From the NCBI GenBank assembly GCA_964583765.1, contig CAZOWW010000010.1, positions 13,471 through 77,470 of the forward strand: a stretch of 64,000 bases of DNA, in the 5' to 3' direction. This DNA is from CAZOWW01 sp964583765 (GTDB lineage Bacteria > Actinomycetota > Actinomycetes > Actinomycetales > Kineosporiaceae). Position 1 is the first letter of the stretch, and each line of letters starts with the position of its first letter. Below are positions 13,487 to 21,533 of the stretch, piece by piece. The translations under genes and the position numbers were made by a program. The notes beneath the pieces were generated by a model, which was not told the DNA's origin, did no database searches, and saw nothing but the letters and a program-made list of their open reading frames with translations.

Positions 13487-13681
13487 ATGACAGCAGAACA
13501 AGAAGCGTGGCCGGAGTTCATGACGGTGACGGAGGTTGCCATAGTGCTACGTACGAGCAGAATGACCGTTTACCGCCTGATCAAGGAAGGCACCATCGAG
13601 ACGACGCGGATCGGCCGCAACTTCCGGCTGCACGCCGACAGCGTCAGGGAGTACATCCAGGCCGGGTTGCAGGCCCCCTGA
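13487..13681 (+). CDS. Excisionase-family helix-turn-helix protein (64 aa)
   Basis: The product (MTVTEVAIVLRTSRMTVYRL, then IKEGTIETTRIGRNFRLHAD) is a textbook excisionase/MerR-like HTH with DNA-binding helix and wing. ATG at 13487 has no ribosome-binding site. TATGCT at 13475-13480 is placed so that transcription could start at or next to the ATG, suggesting a leaderless message. No integrase is visible in the window, so it may regulate transcription or bind DNA rather than act in excision. Confidence 0.8.
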   Translation: MTAEQEAWPEFMTVTEVAIVLRTSRMTVYRLIKEGTIETTRIGRNFRLHADSVREYIQAGLQAP

Positions 13682-13923
13682 TGCCCGGCCACTGGTTCAC
13701 CGCCGACACGGCCCTGTACGGCCTCGACTGCCGCGCGGTGCTGCCGGTGCTTAAAGTCGACAGCGTCGTCACCGACCCGCCCTACGAACTCGGCTTCATG
13801 GGCAAGAGCTGGGACGCCAGCGGCATCGCGTACGACCCCGAGGTGTGGGAGGGGTTCCGACCCATCGGCTGCGACAGCTGGGACGACGCCATCGCGCACG
13901 CCAGGGTGAGGCTGGGACTGTGA
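13681..13923 (+). pseudogene. Internally deleted DNA methyltransferase (N4/N6 class) remnant
   Basis: 80 codons. The N-terminus matches a beta-class methyltransferase: LYGLDCRAVLPVLKVDSVVT followed directly by the catalytic DPPY (residues 33-36) and ELGFMGKSWD. After YDPEVW the frame jumps to EGFRPIGCDSWDDAIAHARV, which resembles the C-terminal end of the same family (the EGFRxIG...ARxRL helix). The target-recognition region and the FxGxG SAM-binding motif are missing, so it should be catalytically dead. The deletion is in frame and the gene still overlaps both neighbours by one to four bases, so it may still be translated. Confidence 0.7.
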
Positions 13924-16637
13924 ACGGCTCCCTGGACGGCGTGAAACTACATCGCGTGGACTCGCTGGACGCCCTGGACGCCTGCCGCGCGTGGGCGGCC
14001 GAGCGCCGCGACGGCCCGCTGTGCGCGGACACGGAATCCGGCGGCCTGTCGCCCTACCACCACCGCATGCGGCTGGTGCAGCTGGGCGACAAGCGGCACG
14101 GCTGGGCGTTCCCGCCCGGGTGGGCGGGGGCGGCGGCGGAGATCATGCGCAACGCCCCCTGGCTGGGCTTCCACAACCGGCCGTACGACGCCAGGGTGCT
14201 CAAGCGGCACGCCGGGTTCCAGGTCCCGTGGGAGCGCGCCGAGGACACGCTGCCGGCCGGGCACATCTGCGACTCGCTCAAGCTGGCCGGCCTCAAGCCG
14301 CGCGCGGCGATCGAGGTGGATCCCCGCGCCGTCAAGGGCGAGCAGATCCTTCACGACGGGATGGCGAGAAACGGCTGGACGTGGGACACGGTGCCCGACG
14401 ACTGGGAGCCGTACTGGGCGTACTCGGCCCTCGACCCGGTGCTCACCGCCCATCTGTGGGGGAAGTTCGCCCCCGAGGTGACCGGCCGGTACCGCGAGGC
14501 GTACGACCTGGAGAAGGCCACCACCAGGATCAGCGCCGCGATGATGGACGCGGGCCTGGCGGTGGACATCCCGTTCATCGAGGACGCGATGCGCCGGGTC
14601 AGCGCCTACCACGCCCGGGCGATGGCGTACTTGAGCGCCGTGCACGGCATCCGCACGGTGAACAGCGGCGCGCAGGTGATGGCCGGGCTGAACCGGGCGG
14701 GCATCCCCACGCAAGTGTGGACCGCCACCGGGGAGCCGGCGATCAGCAAGGACGCCCTGGCGTTCTACAAGGCCAACTACCCGCAGCACCGCGACCTGAT
14801 CCAGTGCGTCCAGTGGGCGCGCAAGGCCGGCGACATCAACGGGAAGTACCTCCAGAAGTTCCTTGACCTGCACGTCGACGGCATCATGCACTACTCGATC
14901 AACACCTGCCGGGCGCGCACCTCCCGCATGTGCCTGCCGGAGTCGCAGCAGCTGCTTACTCGGCGCGGCATACTCCCAGTCGACGATGTGCGCGAGGGAG
15001 ACGAGACGATCGACGCTAGCGGTTCGTGGACGCGCGTCCTCGCTGTGCACAGGTACCCCGACCAGGAAACAGTCAAGTACGCGCACAGGCACGCCCGGCT
15101 GGAGGCCACGGCCGAGCATCGCTGGCTGCTCTCGCCGGAGAAGAGGCCAAGCGCACGCAGGCTAGAGCCGATTACCGCGCTACGCAGAAACTTGCACTTG
15201 AACCCGTGGCACCCGTCGTTCGATTTCGACGCTCGCGAGGTGCCGTTGGACGGCACAGAGGCCGTTCAGTTCGCCGCAATCGTCGGCTGGCTGGTATCAG
15301 ACGGGCGCTGCATAGACGACGGGTACGGCAAGGGCCTGAAGTCGATCATCTACCAGACCGAACGTAAATTCTATAAAGAAGTACTTCGATGCCTTCCTGT
15401 CGATTCAATTATGTACATGTCTCAGGGGGGTGAGAACTGCCCGGACATGCACGAGATCGGGTTGAGAGCGCGATGGCTTCACCCGCGACTAGAGGCTGCC
15501 GGATTGCGCGCTGACCCGCTGCTGCGCACATCCAGGTCGCTGTTGCCGTGGGTCCTGTCGCTAAGCCTCCCCGAGCTACGCGCATTCTTCTCTGCTGTGT
15601 GGCTGGCGGACGGTTCGACAGCGCACCCGCAGAACAAGCACATCTCATGCGAATCGGAGCCGTTGCGCGATGCGCTCCAGTACTGCGGTTACGTTCTCGG
15701 CCTGCGATCTCGCGTCACAGAGGACGCGCCGGGCGGATGGTCCACGGGACCGAGAATGGGCGTCAAATTCACTAGCAGGCCGGTCACAACACGTTTCCTG
15801 GAGCGCAGCCCAGGGCGTGCCGACGTATGGTGCGTGACCACGGACAGCGGCACGTTCACTGCATGGGGCCAAGGGCCGTACTTGACGGGCAACTCGGTGA
15901 CCGACCCGCCGATGCAGACGTTCGACCGCGACGAGCCGGTCATCCGGGGGAGCTTCGTGCCCCGCCCCGGCCACGTGCTCATCAGCGTCGACGCCGACCA
16001 GATGGAGATGCGGGAGACGGCTCACTTCTCCGGGGACGCCAACCTGATCAACGACTTCCTTGAGGCCGACGCCAGCGGGCAGTCGTTCTTCGTGCTGGCC
16101 GCCAGCCGGATCTACGGCCAGGAGATCGCAAAGTCCGACCCGCGCTACAGCTGGACGAAGAACGCCTCCTACGCGCAGGTGTACGGGTCGGGGCTGGAGA
16201 ACGCGGCGGTCACCGCCGGGGTGCCGGTCGAGCAGATGCGCCCGGTCTACTACGGGTTCCAGCAGCGCTACCCCGGCGTGCCCGCGCTGATGAACCGCCT
16301 GATCAGGCAGGGCAAGAGCGGCGGGCGGCCTTACGCGAAGACGATCGACGGCCGGAAGCTGTACGTGCGCCGGGGGCACGAGTACGCGATCCTCAACACG
16401 ATGTGCCAGGGGTCCGGCGCGGTTATCCTCAAGCGCGGCCTGGTCGACCTGGACGCGGCCGGGCTGGGCGGGTACCTGCGGCTCACTCTGCACGACGAGT
16501 ACCTGTTCGAGTGCCCGAAAGAGGACGCCGAGGACGTGCTGCGGAAAGCCGAGCAGATCCTCACCAACAAAACCGACTTCGCGGTGCCGCTAACGTGGTC
16601 GGGAAAGATTCTGCCCCACCGATGGCAGAAGGTCTAG
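13920..16637 (+). CDS. Family A DNA polymerase (PolA-like) interrupted by an intein
   Basis: 905 codons, 584 residues after intein removal. GTG at 13920 overlaps the previous stop. The N-terminal 3'-5' exonuclease-like domain has ADTESGG (DxE) near residue 40, HNRPYDARVL, and YSALDPVLT. The polymerase palm has motif A LISVDADQMEMRE, motif B KNASYAQVYG and motif C LTLHDEYLFE, all with their catalytic residues, so the spliced enzyme should be active. The intein sits after TSRM and before SVTDPPMQTF, inside the conserved TGRxSS-type motif preceding motif A. Main replicative polymerase of the phage. Confidence 0.93.
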   Translation: MNGSLDGVKLHRVDSLDALDACRAWAAERRDGPLCADTESGGLSPYHHRMRLVQLGDKRHGWAFPPGWAGAAAEIMRNAPWLGFHNRPYDARVLKRHAGFQVPWERAEDTLPAGHICDSLKLAGLKPRAAIEVDPRAVKGEQILHDGMARNGWTWDTVPDDWEPYWAYSALDPVLTAHLWGKFAPEVTGRYREAYDLEKATTRISAAMMDAGLAVDIPFIEDAMRRVSAYHARAMAYLSAVHGIRTVNSGAQVMAGLNRAGIPTQVWTATGEPAISKDALAFYKANYPQHRDLIQCVQWARKAGDINGKYLQKFLDLHVDGIMHYSINTCRARTSRMCLPESQQLLTRRGILPVDDVREGDETIDASGSWTRVLAVHRYPDQETVKYAHRHARLEATAEHRWLLSPEKRPSARRLEPITALRRNLHLNPWHPSFDFDAREVPLDGTEAVQFAAIVGWLVSDGRCIDDGYGKGLKSIIYQTERKFYKEVLRCLPVDSIMYMSQGGENCPDMHEIGLRARWLHPRLEAAGLRADPLLRTSRSLLPWVLSLSLPELRAFFSAVWLADGSTAHPQNKHISCESEPLRDALQYCGYVLGLRSRVTEDAPGGWSTGPRMGVKFTSRPVTTRFLERSPGRADVWCVTTDSGTFTAWGQGPYLTGNSVTDPPMQTFDRDEPVIRGSFVPRPGHVLISVDADQMEMRETAHFSGDANLINDFLEADASGQSFFVLAASRIYGQEIAKSDPRYSWTKNASYAQVYGSGLENAAVTAGVPVEQMRPVYYGFQQRYPGVPALMNRLIRQGKSGGRPYAKTIDGRKLYVRRGHEYAILNTMCQGSGAVILKRGLVDLDAAGLGGYLRLTLHDEYLFECPKEDAEDVLRKAEQILTNKTDFAVPLTWSGKILPHRWQKV
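14931..15893 (+). other. Intein with LAGLIDADG homing endonuclease, in DNA polymerase
   Basis: 321 codons in frame (polymerase residues 338-658). Begins with Cys1 (CLPESQQLLTRRGILPVDD). Block B is LEATAEHRWLL, the two dodecapeptide motifs are FAAIVGWLVSDGRC and LRAFFSAVWLADGST, block F is VWCVTTDSGTFTA, and it ends GPYLTGN followed by Ser+1. The penultimate residue is Gly instead of the usual His, a known but less common variant. Base composition is noticeably less G+C-rich than the exteins (e.g. 15360-15420), which points to separate acquisition. Confidence 0.9.
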
Positions 16638-16647
16638 GGAGACAGAG

Positions 16648-16866
16648 ATGGACGAGACGCTGGCCGACGTCATCCACGACGGCAGCTGCGGGGACATGGC
16701 CCTGACCAGGGGCGGGAAGCCGCACTGCCGCCGCTACGTCAAGGGCAACCCGCATTACGACTACTACCAGGCGCACGCGGCCGAGCTGGCGGAGCAGCTG
16801 GAGCCGATGATCGGCCGGGAGAGCATCCTGCCGGTGGTCCGCCTCCTGGTCGGGGAGCTGTGCTAG
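16648..16866 (+). CDS. Hypothetical protein (72 aa)
   Basis: ATG after GGGAGACAGAG, ten bases downstream of the polymerase stop. Contains SCGDMALTRGGKPHCRRYVK (Cys/His, basic) and a helical C-terminus. The TAG is followed immediately by the ATG of the nuclease gene. Function unknown. Confidence 0.6.
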   Translation: MDETLADVIHDGSCGDMALTRGGKPHCRRYVKGNPHYDYYQAHAAELAEQLEPMIGRESILPVVRLLVGELC

Positions 16867-17343
16867 ATGCTCCCGCCGGCGCTCATGGCGATCGACCCTG
16901 GCAAGCAGACGGGGATGGCCGTGCTGTTCACCCCGCCGGGGTCCTGGGGGCGTTTCTACTGCGGCGAGTGGCCGTTCGACGAGTTCTGCAACGAATCCGA
17001 GACTATCTGCCTGGCCTACGGCGATGAGCTGGCGGTGCTCTGGGAGCGGTTCACCATCACCCGGAACACGCACAAGCTGACCCCGCAGCCGGACGCGATG
17101 CACGTCATCGGCGTCTGCCGGTACCTGGCGGCCAGGTACGGCTGCCGGGTGCTGCCGGAGGCCCAGCAGGCCACCCCGAGCCCGCCAGAGCAGGCGCAGC
17201 TGAAGGCCCTCGGCTGGTGGGAGGCCGGAAAGGACGATTCCCAGAGCGCTGCCGCGCATCTCTTGAGATACCTGGTAGCCTCGAACGAGCTGCCCCCTAA
17301 AGAGCGGGAAATACTCGCGGGGCTAGGCAAGGGAGACAGATGA
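16867..17343 (+). CDS. RuvC-like Holliday junction resolvase
   Basis: 158 residues with an RNase H/RuvC-like layout: first strand MAIDPGKQTGMAV with the catalytic Asp (D9), a glutamate in the strand near residue 57 (DELAVLWERFTI), and the C-terminal DSQSAAAHLLRYLV helix supplying the final Asp and conserved Ala. Phage RuvC-like nucleases resolve recombination and replication branches before packaging. Placed between polymerase and helicase genes in the replication operon. Confidence 0.8.
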   Translation: MLPPALMAIDPGKQTGMAVLFTPPGSWGRFYCGEWPFDEFCNESETICLAYGDELAVLWERFTITRNTHKLTPQPDAMHVIGVCRYLAARYGCRVLPEAQQATPSPPEQAQLKALGWWEAGKDDSQSAAAHLLRYLVASNELPPKEREILAGLGKGDR

Positions 17344-17744
17344 TGGTGAAAGTCACGCAGATCCGCACTCCGGAGCAGCAGGCGCGGGATTTCCTGGCCA
17401 ACCTGCCGGATGACCAGTTGGAATGCATGTCGCAAAGGCATGTGTGGCCGGTCATCGACCTGCACAAGACGTCACTGCCCAAGGGCATCAGCGCGGCGCG
17501 GCAGCACGACGGCTGCTACCAGGTCAGGGAGACCTGCCCCAACTGCGGCAAGGTCCGCTGGTACACCACGCTGCCGGGCGGCGTGTTCGACGTCAACGCC
17601 CAGTACCGGTACGAGGACCCGCAGAACTGGGTCACCAAGCACGACGACATCGAGGCGACCCGCCGCGACTACAAGGCGGAGCTGTTCCGCCGCGCGGCCG
17701 GGCAGCTGACGAGCATCGTGGCTGCGGCGGAGCCCGCGTCATGA
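17340..17744 (+). CDS. Zinc-ribbon protein (134 aa)
   Basis: Starts at 17340 or at the in-frame second ATG, after AAGGGAGACAG. Residues of roughly 60-75 read ETCPNCGKVRWYTTLP, a zinc-ribbon half. A second C (DGCYQVRETC) and a His in MSQRHVW may complete the site. Overlaps the RuvC-like gene by four bases. Probably a nucleic-acid-binding accessory; function unknown. Confidence 0.65.
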   Translation: MMVKVTQIRTPEQQARDFLANLPDDQLECMSQRHVWPVIDLHKTSLPKGISAARQHDGCYQVRETCPNCGKVRWYTTLPGGVFDVNAQYRYEDPQNWVTKHDDIEATRRDYKAELFRRAAGQLTSIVAAAEPAS

Positions 17745-18352
17745 GCGGCGCCAGGCTGCTGCGGAAGGCCGCAGCGGCGCTGGAAGACGGGCAGATCCCT
17801 CTCATGAACCCGTTCCTGGCCGACAACGACGTCACGGCCGACCAGTGCTTCCAGCTGGCGGAGCTGCTGACGATCGGCGCCCGGATCGTCGCGGCGGGTC
17901 TCGACGACCCCCGCTCGCCGCAGGGCCTGGCGATGATCCTGACGATGGCGGAGACGCTGTTATGGTCGCGGCTGTCATCACCTACGACGATCTCGACTAC
18001 GCGGAGGGGAGGCAGGTCATCGCGCAGCGGTCGACGGTGGTCGGGTTCAGGGTCAACGGCAGGGACGAGTGGTACGAGCTGGACCTCACCGACGAGCACG
18101 CCGAGCTGCTGGAGAAGTACCGCCAGCACGGCAGGCGGCTCGCGCCGGGGACCGGGCCGCGCCCGCAGCCGGCCGACGACGACGTGCCCCGGTACTCCCG
18201 GGTCGTGCTCTGGCACGCGGTCGGGGTCTCCAGCCGGCAGTACTGGAAAGACCTGCGGGCGTGGGCGCGCTCGCGCGGCTACCCGACCGAGACGGCCGGC
18301 GGCAACAACTACATCGCGGTCAGCGTGGTGGAGGAGTACGAGAACTACCTGA
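17741..18352 (+). CDS. Hypothetical protein whose frame stays open across the Lsr2-like gene
   Basis: ATG at 17741 overlapping the previous stop. The first ~75 residues (MSGARLLRKAAAALEDGQIP...) look like a normal helical protein. The frame then runs without stop to 18352, entirely out of frame with the Lsr2-like gene, encoding a Ser/Thr/Arg/Gly-rich tail. Either this is a 203-residue protein overlapping its neighbour by 391 bp, or a stop near 17962 was lost by mutation or sequencing error. The second is more likely. Confidence 0.5.
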   Translation: MSGARLLRKAAAALEDGQIPLMNPFLADNDVTADQCFQLAELLTIGARIVAAGLDDPRSPQGLAMILTMAETLLWSRLSSPTTISTTRRGGRSSRSGRRWSGSGSTAGTSGTSWTSPTSTPSCWRSTASTAGGSRRGPGRARSRPTTTCPGTPGSCSGTRSGSPAGSTGKTCGRGRARAATRPRRPAATTTSRSAWWRSTRTT

Positions 18353-18390
18353 CCGGGCTGGACCGCATGCGCCAGCAGCAGGCGGGGTGA
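17962..18390 (+). CDS. Lsr2-like nucleoid-associated protein
   Basis: 142 residues. The N-terminal part (VVGFRVNGRDEWYELDLTDE, then HAELLEKY) follows the Lsr2 dimerisation-domain pattern of a short strand pair, YEIDL and a helix. The C-terminal RAWARSRGYPTETAGGNNYI segment matches the Lsr2 DNA-binding helix pair, with GGNN where host proteins have the RGR minor-groove motif. A longer Pro-rich linker than in host Lsr2 separates them. Host Lsr2 silences AT-rich foreign DNA; phage homologues are known in actinophages and may counter or mimic it. Similarity is by motif only. Confidence 0.65.
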   Translation: MVAAVITYDDLDYAEGRQVIAQRSTVVGFRVNGRDEWYELDLTDEHAELLEKYRQHGRRLAPGTGPRPQPADDDVPRYSRVVLWHAVGVSSRQYWKDLRAWARSRGYPTETAGGNNYIAVSVVEEYENYLTGLDRMRQQQAG

Positions 18391-18396
18391 GCGCTC

Positions 18397-18507
18397 GTGA
18401 ACGTCCTGGGCAACATGCAGCCGTTGTGCGAGCCGTGCAACCGCTGGAAAGCCAATAGGGTGGCCGACTACCGCCCCCGGTTCGAGAGGGAGAAGGTGGC
18501 CGCCTAG
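18397..18507 (+). CDS. Tiny CxxC protein (36 aa)
   Basis: GTG at 18397. The product (VNVLGNMQPLCEPCNRWKAN...) contains CEPCNRWKAN, which resembles the second zinc-binding half of an HNH nuclease, but no HNH core is present. Its TAG overlaps the GTG of the helicase. May be a leftover of an HNH gene or a coupling leader. Confidence 0.5.
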   Translation: MNVLGNMQPLCEPCNRWKANRVADYRPRFEREKVAA

Positions 18508-20327
18508 TGGCCTGGACCGCGATCGAGCCGGGCACCGACCCGCCGATCCTGGCGATCGGCTGCGCCCGCAGCGAGTACCACCTCGCATCCCAGATTCCCG
18601 GGTGCAACTTCCGGAAGGAAGACTCGCTCTGGCGGGTGCCGCTCACCTGGGCGGCGTGGGTGGCGCTGCTGACCGTGTGGGGCGGCCAGCGCCTCGACGT
18701 CCAGCCGGAATTGCAGGAGTGGGCGCACGAGCAGTGGAAGCGGGTGCAGGAGATGTACGCCTGGCGCTCGCAGCTGGACGGGGGCAGTTTCGACGAGCCG
18801 GAGGACGGGCCGCGCCTGTTCCCGTTCCAGCGCGGCGGGGTCGAGTGGCTGAAAGACGTCCGGCGCGGCATCATGGGCGACCCGCAGGGCAACGGCAAGA
18901 CGCCGCAGCTGATCATGGCGGTCAAGCACCTCCGCCAGGGGCCGTGGCTGGTGGTGGCGGTGCCGTCGGCGCTGTACAACTGGCAGCGGGAGTTCGGCGT
19001 CTGGGCGCCCGAGATGACGGTGCGGGTGATCGACGGCACCGCCCTCAAGCGCCGCAAGGCGATCATGGACGAGGGCGAGGCCGACGTCTACATCATCGGG
19101 TGGCCGACCGTCCGCTACCACACCCGGCTGGCGGCGTACTCCGGCCTGGCGTTCGTGCGGTGCGACGAGCACGGCGGCTCGGCGGGCAAGACGGCGGCCC
19201 AGTGCGAGGTGCACCCCAAGGAGCTGAACGAGATCCGCTGGGCGGGTGTGATCGCCGACGAGGCGCACCGGATGAAAGACGCCAAGAGCAAGCAGACCCG
19301 CGCCGTGTGGCAGCTGGCGTCCGGCGCCCGGTACTTCTGGCCCGCCACCGGGACGCCGATCGCGGACAACATCGCCGACCTGTGGCCGGTGCTGCACGCG
19401 ATCGACCCGCTGGCGTTCCCGTCCAAGTCCCGCTACCTGGACCTGTTCGCGATCAAGCAGCTGAGCTGGCACGGCGGGTCGGAGTTCCTGGGCATCAGGC
19501 CGGAGACCGAGAAGGCGTTCCACGCGATCGTCCAGCCGCTGATCCGGCGCGTCCCCAAGGAGATCGCCCGGCCGCAGATGCCCCCACGGCTGCCGGTCAG
19601 CTACCGCTACCCGGAGATGAGCCCGGCCCAGGCCCGCGCCTACAAGCAGATGCAGAAGGAGGCGCTGGCCGACCTGGGGAGCGCCACCGTGGTCACCGAC
19701 AACGACCTGGCCCGGTTCGCCCGGCTCTGCCAGCTGGCGTCCGCGACGATCGAGACCTACGACGGCGAGGACCGGGACGGCTTCACCAGGCAGAAGGTCC
19801 GGATGACCGCCCCCTCGTCCAAGGCCGACGACCTGCTCGAATTCCTGGAGGACAACCCGGGGCCGCTGGTCGTGTGCATGAACAGCCCACAGCTGCTGGC
19901 CCTGTGTGAGGCGAAGCTGAAAGACGCGAAAATCGCGCACTGCGCCATCCTGGGCGGGCAATCTCCAATGGAGCGCGACCAGGCGGTGCGGTGGTTCCAG
20001 GAGGGAGAATGCCGTGTAATGCTCTTGACCGCAGGTGCCGGGGGCGAGTCGATCACGCTGACCGCCTCCGACACCGTGCTGTTCCTCCAGCCCAACCCGT
20101 CATCGCTGGTCACCGAGCAGGTGATCGGGCGGGTGGACCGGATCGGGCAGCAGAACCCGGTGCGCGTCGTCTACTCCCTGTCACGCGGTACCGTGGACGA
20201 GCGGCTGCTGTCGCTGAGCCAGGGCAAGGGAGACCGCGCCGCGCAGGTGACCAGAGACCCCGACCTGCTCCGCTGGCTGGTCGGCGGCGGCGACGAACCA
20301 GCCCAGACCACACCTTCGCCAGGCTGA
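18507..20327 (+). CDS. SNF2-type (SWI2/SNF2 superfamily) DNA helicase/translocase
   Basis: 606 residues. Motif I MGDPQGNGKT (123-132), motif Ia region LVVAVPSALYNWQREF, motif II DEAHRMKD (about 251), motif III WPATGTPIAD, motifs IV-V (LVVCMNSPQLLAL, LLTAGAGGESITLTASD) and motif VI IGRVDRIGQQNPV are all present. The arrangement is that of SNF2 ATPases, which translocate on dsDNA and remodel protein-DNA complexes or branched DNA. GTG start overlapping the previous stop. It ends the first replication operon and is followed by a motif array. Confidence 0.88.
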   Translation: MAWTAIEPGTDPPILAIGCARSEYHLASQIPGCNFRKEDSLWRVPLTWAAWVALLTVWGGQRLDVQPELQEWAHEQWKRVQEMYAWRSQLDGGSFDEPEDGPRLFPFQRGGVEWLKDVRRGIMGDPQGNGKTPQLIMAVKHLRQGPWLVVAVPSALYNWQREFGVWAPEMTVRVIDGTALKRRKAIMDEGEADVYIIGWPTVRYHTRLAAYSGLAFVRCDEHGGSAGKTAAQCEVHPKELNEIRWAGVIADEAHRMKDAKSKQTRAVWQLASGARYFWPATGTPIADNIADLWPVLHAIDPLAFPSKSRYLDLFAIKQLSWHGGSEFLGIRPETEKAFHAIVQPLIRRVPKEIARPQMPPRLPVSYRYPEMSPAQARAYKQMQKEALADLGSATVVTDNDLARFARLCQLASATIETYDGEDRDGFTRQKVRMTAPSSKADDLLEFLEDNPGPLVVCMNSPQLLALCEAKLKDAKIAHCAILGGQSPMERDQAVRWFQEGECRVMLLTAGAGGESITLTASDTVLFLQPNPSSLVTEQVIGRVDRIGQQNPVRVVYSLSRGTVDERLLSLSQGKGDRAAQVTRDPDLLRWLVGGGDEPAQTTPSPG

Positions 20328-20339
20328 CGTTCCAGTCCA

Positions 20340-20495
20340 CCCCCGGCTGACAACCCCGCGCATCCCAGTCCAGCCCGGCCCGCTTTGACAGGACACACCT
20401 AGCCAGGCCATGCCAGGGGCCGACGTACCAACCCGAGCCGTGCCGCTGCGACGGACCTGTCCGGGGCCAGCCCCGGCCGATACTGGCCCGACCGC
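20340..20495 (-). repeat. Motif array, block 4
   Basis: Immediately after the SNF2 gene, cores such as CTGACAACC, GCCGACGTACC and GCGACGGACC recur, plus two copies of GCTTTGACAG about 110 bp apart, the second forming the -35 of the next promoter. Shorter and more degenerate than the other blocks. Confidence 0.5.
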
Positions 20496-20496
20496 T

Positions 20497-20525
20497 TTGA
20501 CAGACTCCGTATCATGCGGTATACA
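20497..20525 (+). promoter_or_regulatory. Strong sigma70-type promoter
   Basis: TTGACA at 20497-20502, a 17-bp spacer, and TATACA at 20520-20525: a near-consensus housekeeping promoter, the best in the window. It lies 49 bp before the ATG at 20574 and should drive the recombination operon (20574 to about 25042). Confidence 0.8.
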
Positions 20526-20573
20526 TGCTTCCTGTAAGCAGGGAGTAGGTCCACGACAAGGGAGAATCAGGTA

Positions 20574-21449
20574 ATGACTGAGCTAGACGCGCCAACGGCG
20601 TCGCCGTTCGCCAAGTTCCAGCACAAGGCTTGGCCGTTCGTATACCGAGGCGAGCTGGTGGCCGCCCGCATCTGCGGCGGCGTGCCGTCCAACGAGAGGA
20701 CGGCCGAGGCGTGGATACGCGCCAAGCTGAAGGACAGCCGGTCCGAGTCCGAGGTCCAGGCGCTGGTGCGCAAGACGCAGGAGGAGCTGCGCGAGACGCA
20801 CAAGGCGGCCGGGCGCAAGACCGAGGCCGAGCTGGCGGAGTCGCTGGAGGAGACGGCCGGCGCCCCCAAGCTGGACGAGGCCGAGCTGACCGAGGCGGCC
20901 ATCAGCCAGGTCGCGGCGGACATGGCCGGGTTCAACATGTTCAAGCGCGTCGGCAGCGGGCCGGAGTACAAGGGGCACCCCGAGGGCGCGCTGTACATCG
21001 AGGGCCGCCAGCTGAAGGCGGCGCTCAAGGAGGCCGTGGCGGTCGCCGCCAACGCGGGCAAGATCCGCACCAAGAACTGGGGCAACCCGGACAACGCGGC
21101 GTACAAGAAGCAGCTCAAGGGCTGGTTCCCCGAGCACGTGTTCGTGACCGACACCATCCTCCCGCTGTACACCGAGGATGGCACCCCTGTCACCGAGCCG
21201 AACGGGGTGCTCCAGAAGTTCGTGCATACCCACCGGGGCGACGCGATCGGCTATGAGGAGTACGTCGAGCAGGCGAAGCTCACCTTCCACGTCAAGACGG
21301 ACGTCGAGCTGACCGAGGAGGAGTGGGCCATGATCTGGCTCACCGGCCAGGACCAGGGCCTGGGCGCCTCGCGCAGCCAGGGCTTCGGCACCTACAAGGT
21401 GTCCGGCTGGGAGCCCGTCCCGGTGCGCGAGCGCCGCAACATCGACTGA
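20574..21449 (+). CDS. RAMP-like (Cas7-fold-like) protein, function unknown
   Basis: 291 residues. After a charged helical insert (about 45-110), the sequence has ALYIEGRQLKAALKEAV (like the IPGSSLKGALRE strand-helix of RAMP proteins) and a C-terminal LTFHVKTDVELTEEEW...GLGASRSQGFGTYKVSGW. The last segment is the glycine-rich G-loop pattern (GxGxxRxxGFGxx) that typifies Cas7/Csm3-type RAMP folds. No other CRISPR effector or array is nearby. First gene after the strongest promoter and followed by a Cas4-like exonuclease, so it should be highly expressed and act with the recombination set, perhaps binding single-stranded nucleic acid. Family assignment is inference from motifs. Confidence 0.55.
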   Translation: MTELDAPTASPFAKFQHKAWPFVYRGELVAARICGGVPSNERTAEAWIRAKLKDSRSESEVQALVRKTQEELRETHKAAGRKTEAELAESLEETAGAPKLDEAELTEAAISQVAADMAGFNMFKRVGSGPEYKGHPEGALYIEGRQLKAALKEAVAVAANAGKIRTKNWGNPDNAAYKKQLKGWFPEHVFVTDTILPLYTEDGTPVTEPNGVLQKFVHTHRGDAIGYEEYVEQAKLTFHVKTDVELTEEEWAMIWLTGQDQGLGASRSQGFGTYKVSGWEPVPVRERRNID

Positions 21450-21533
21450 TATGACCGGGCCAGAAGCGCATGCGCCGCAGACCAACCGAAATCGCATGTC
21501 GGTCTTTGCTCTCCTAGGCGTCGAGGGGTCATA

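Noticed and set aside
13487..13681. Evidence for a temperate phage from the excisionase-like gene
   Set aside because: No integrase, repressor pair or att site is visible, so the lifestyle cannot be decided from this gene alone.
18397..18507. HNH endonuclease
   Set aside because: Only a CxxC and a few residues resemble the second half of an HNH domain; the catalytic His-Asn-His core is missing.
20384..20410. Second TTGACA promoter in block 4
   Set aside because: The -35 is exact, but no acceptable -10 lies 16-19 bp downstream; it is a copy of the GCTTTGACAG string.
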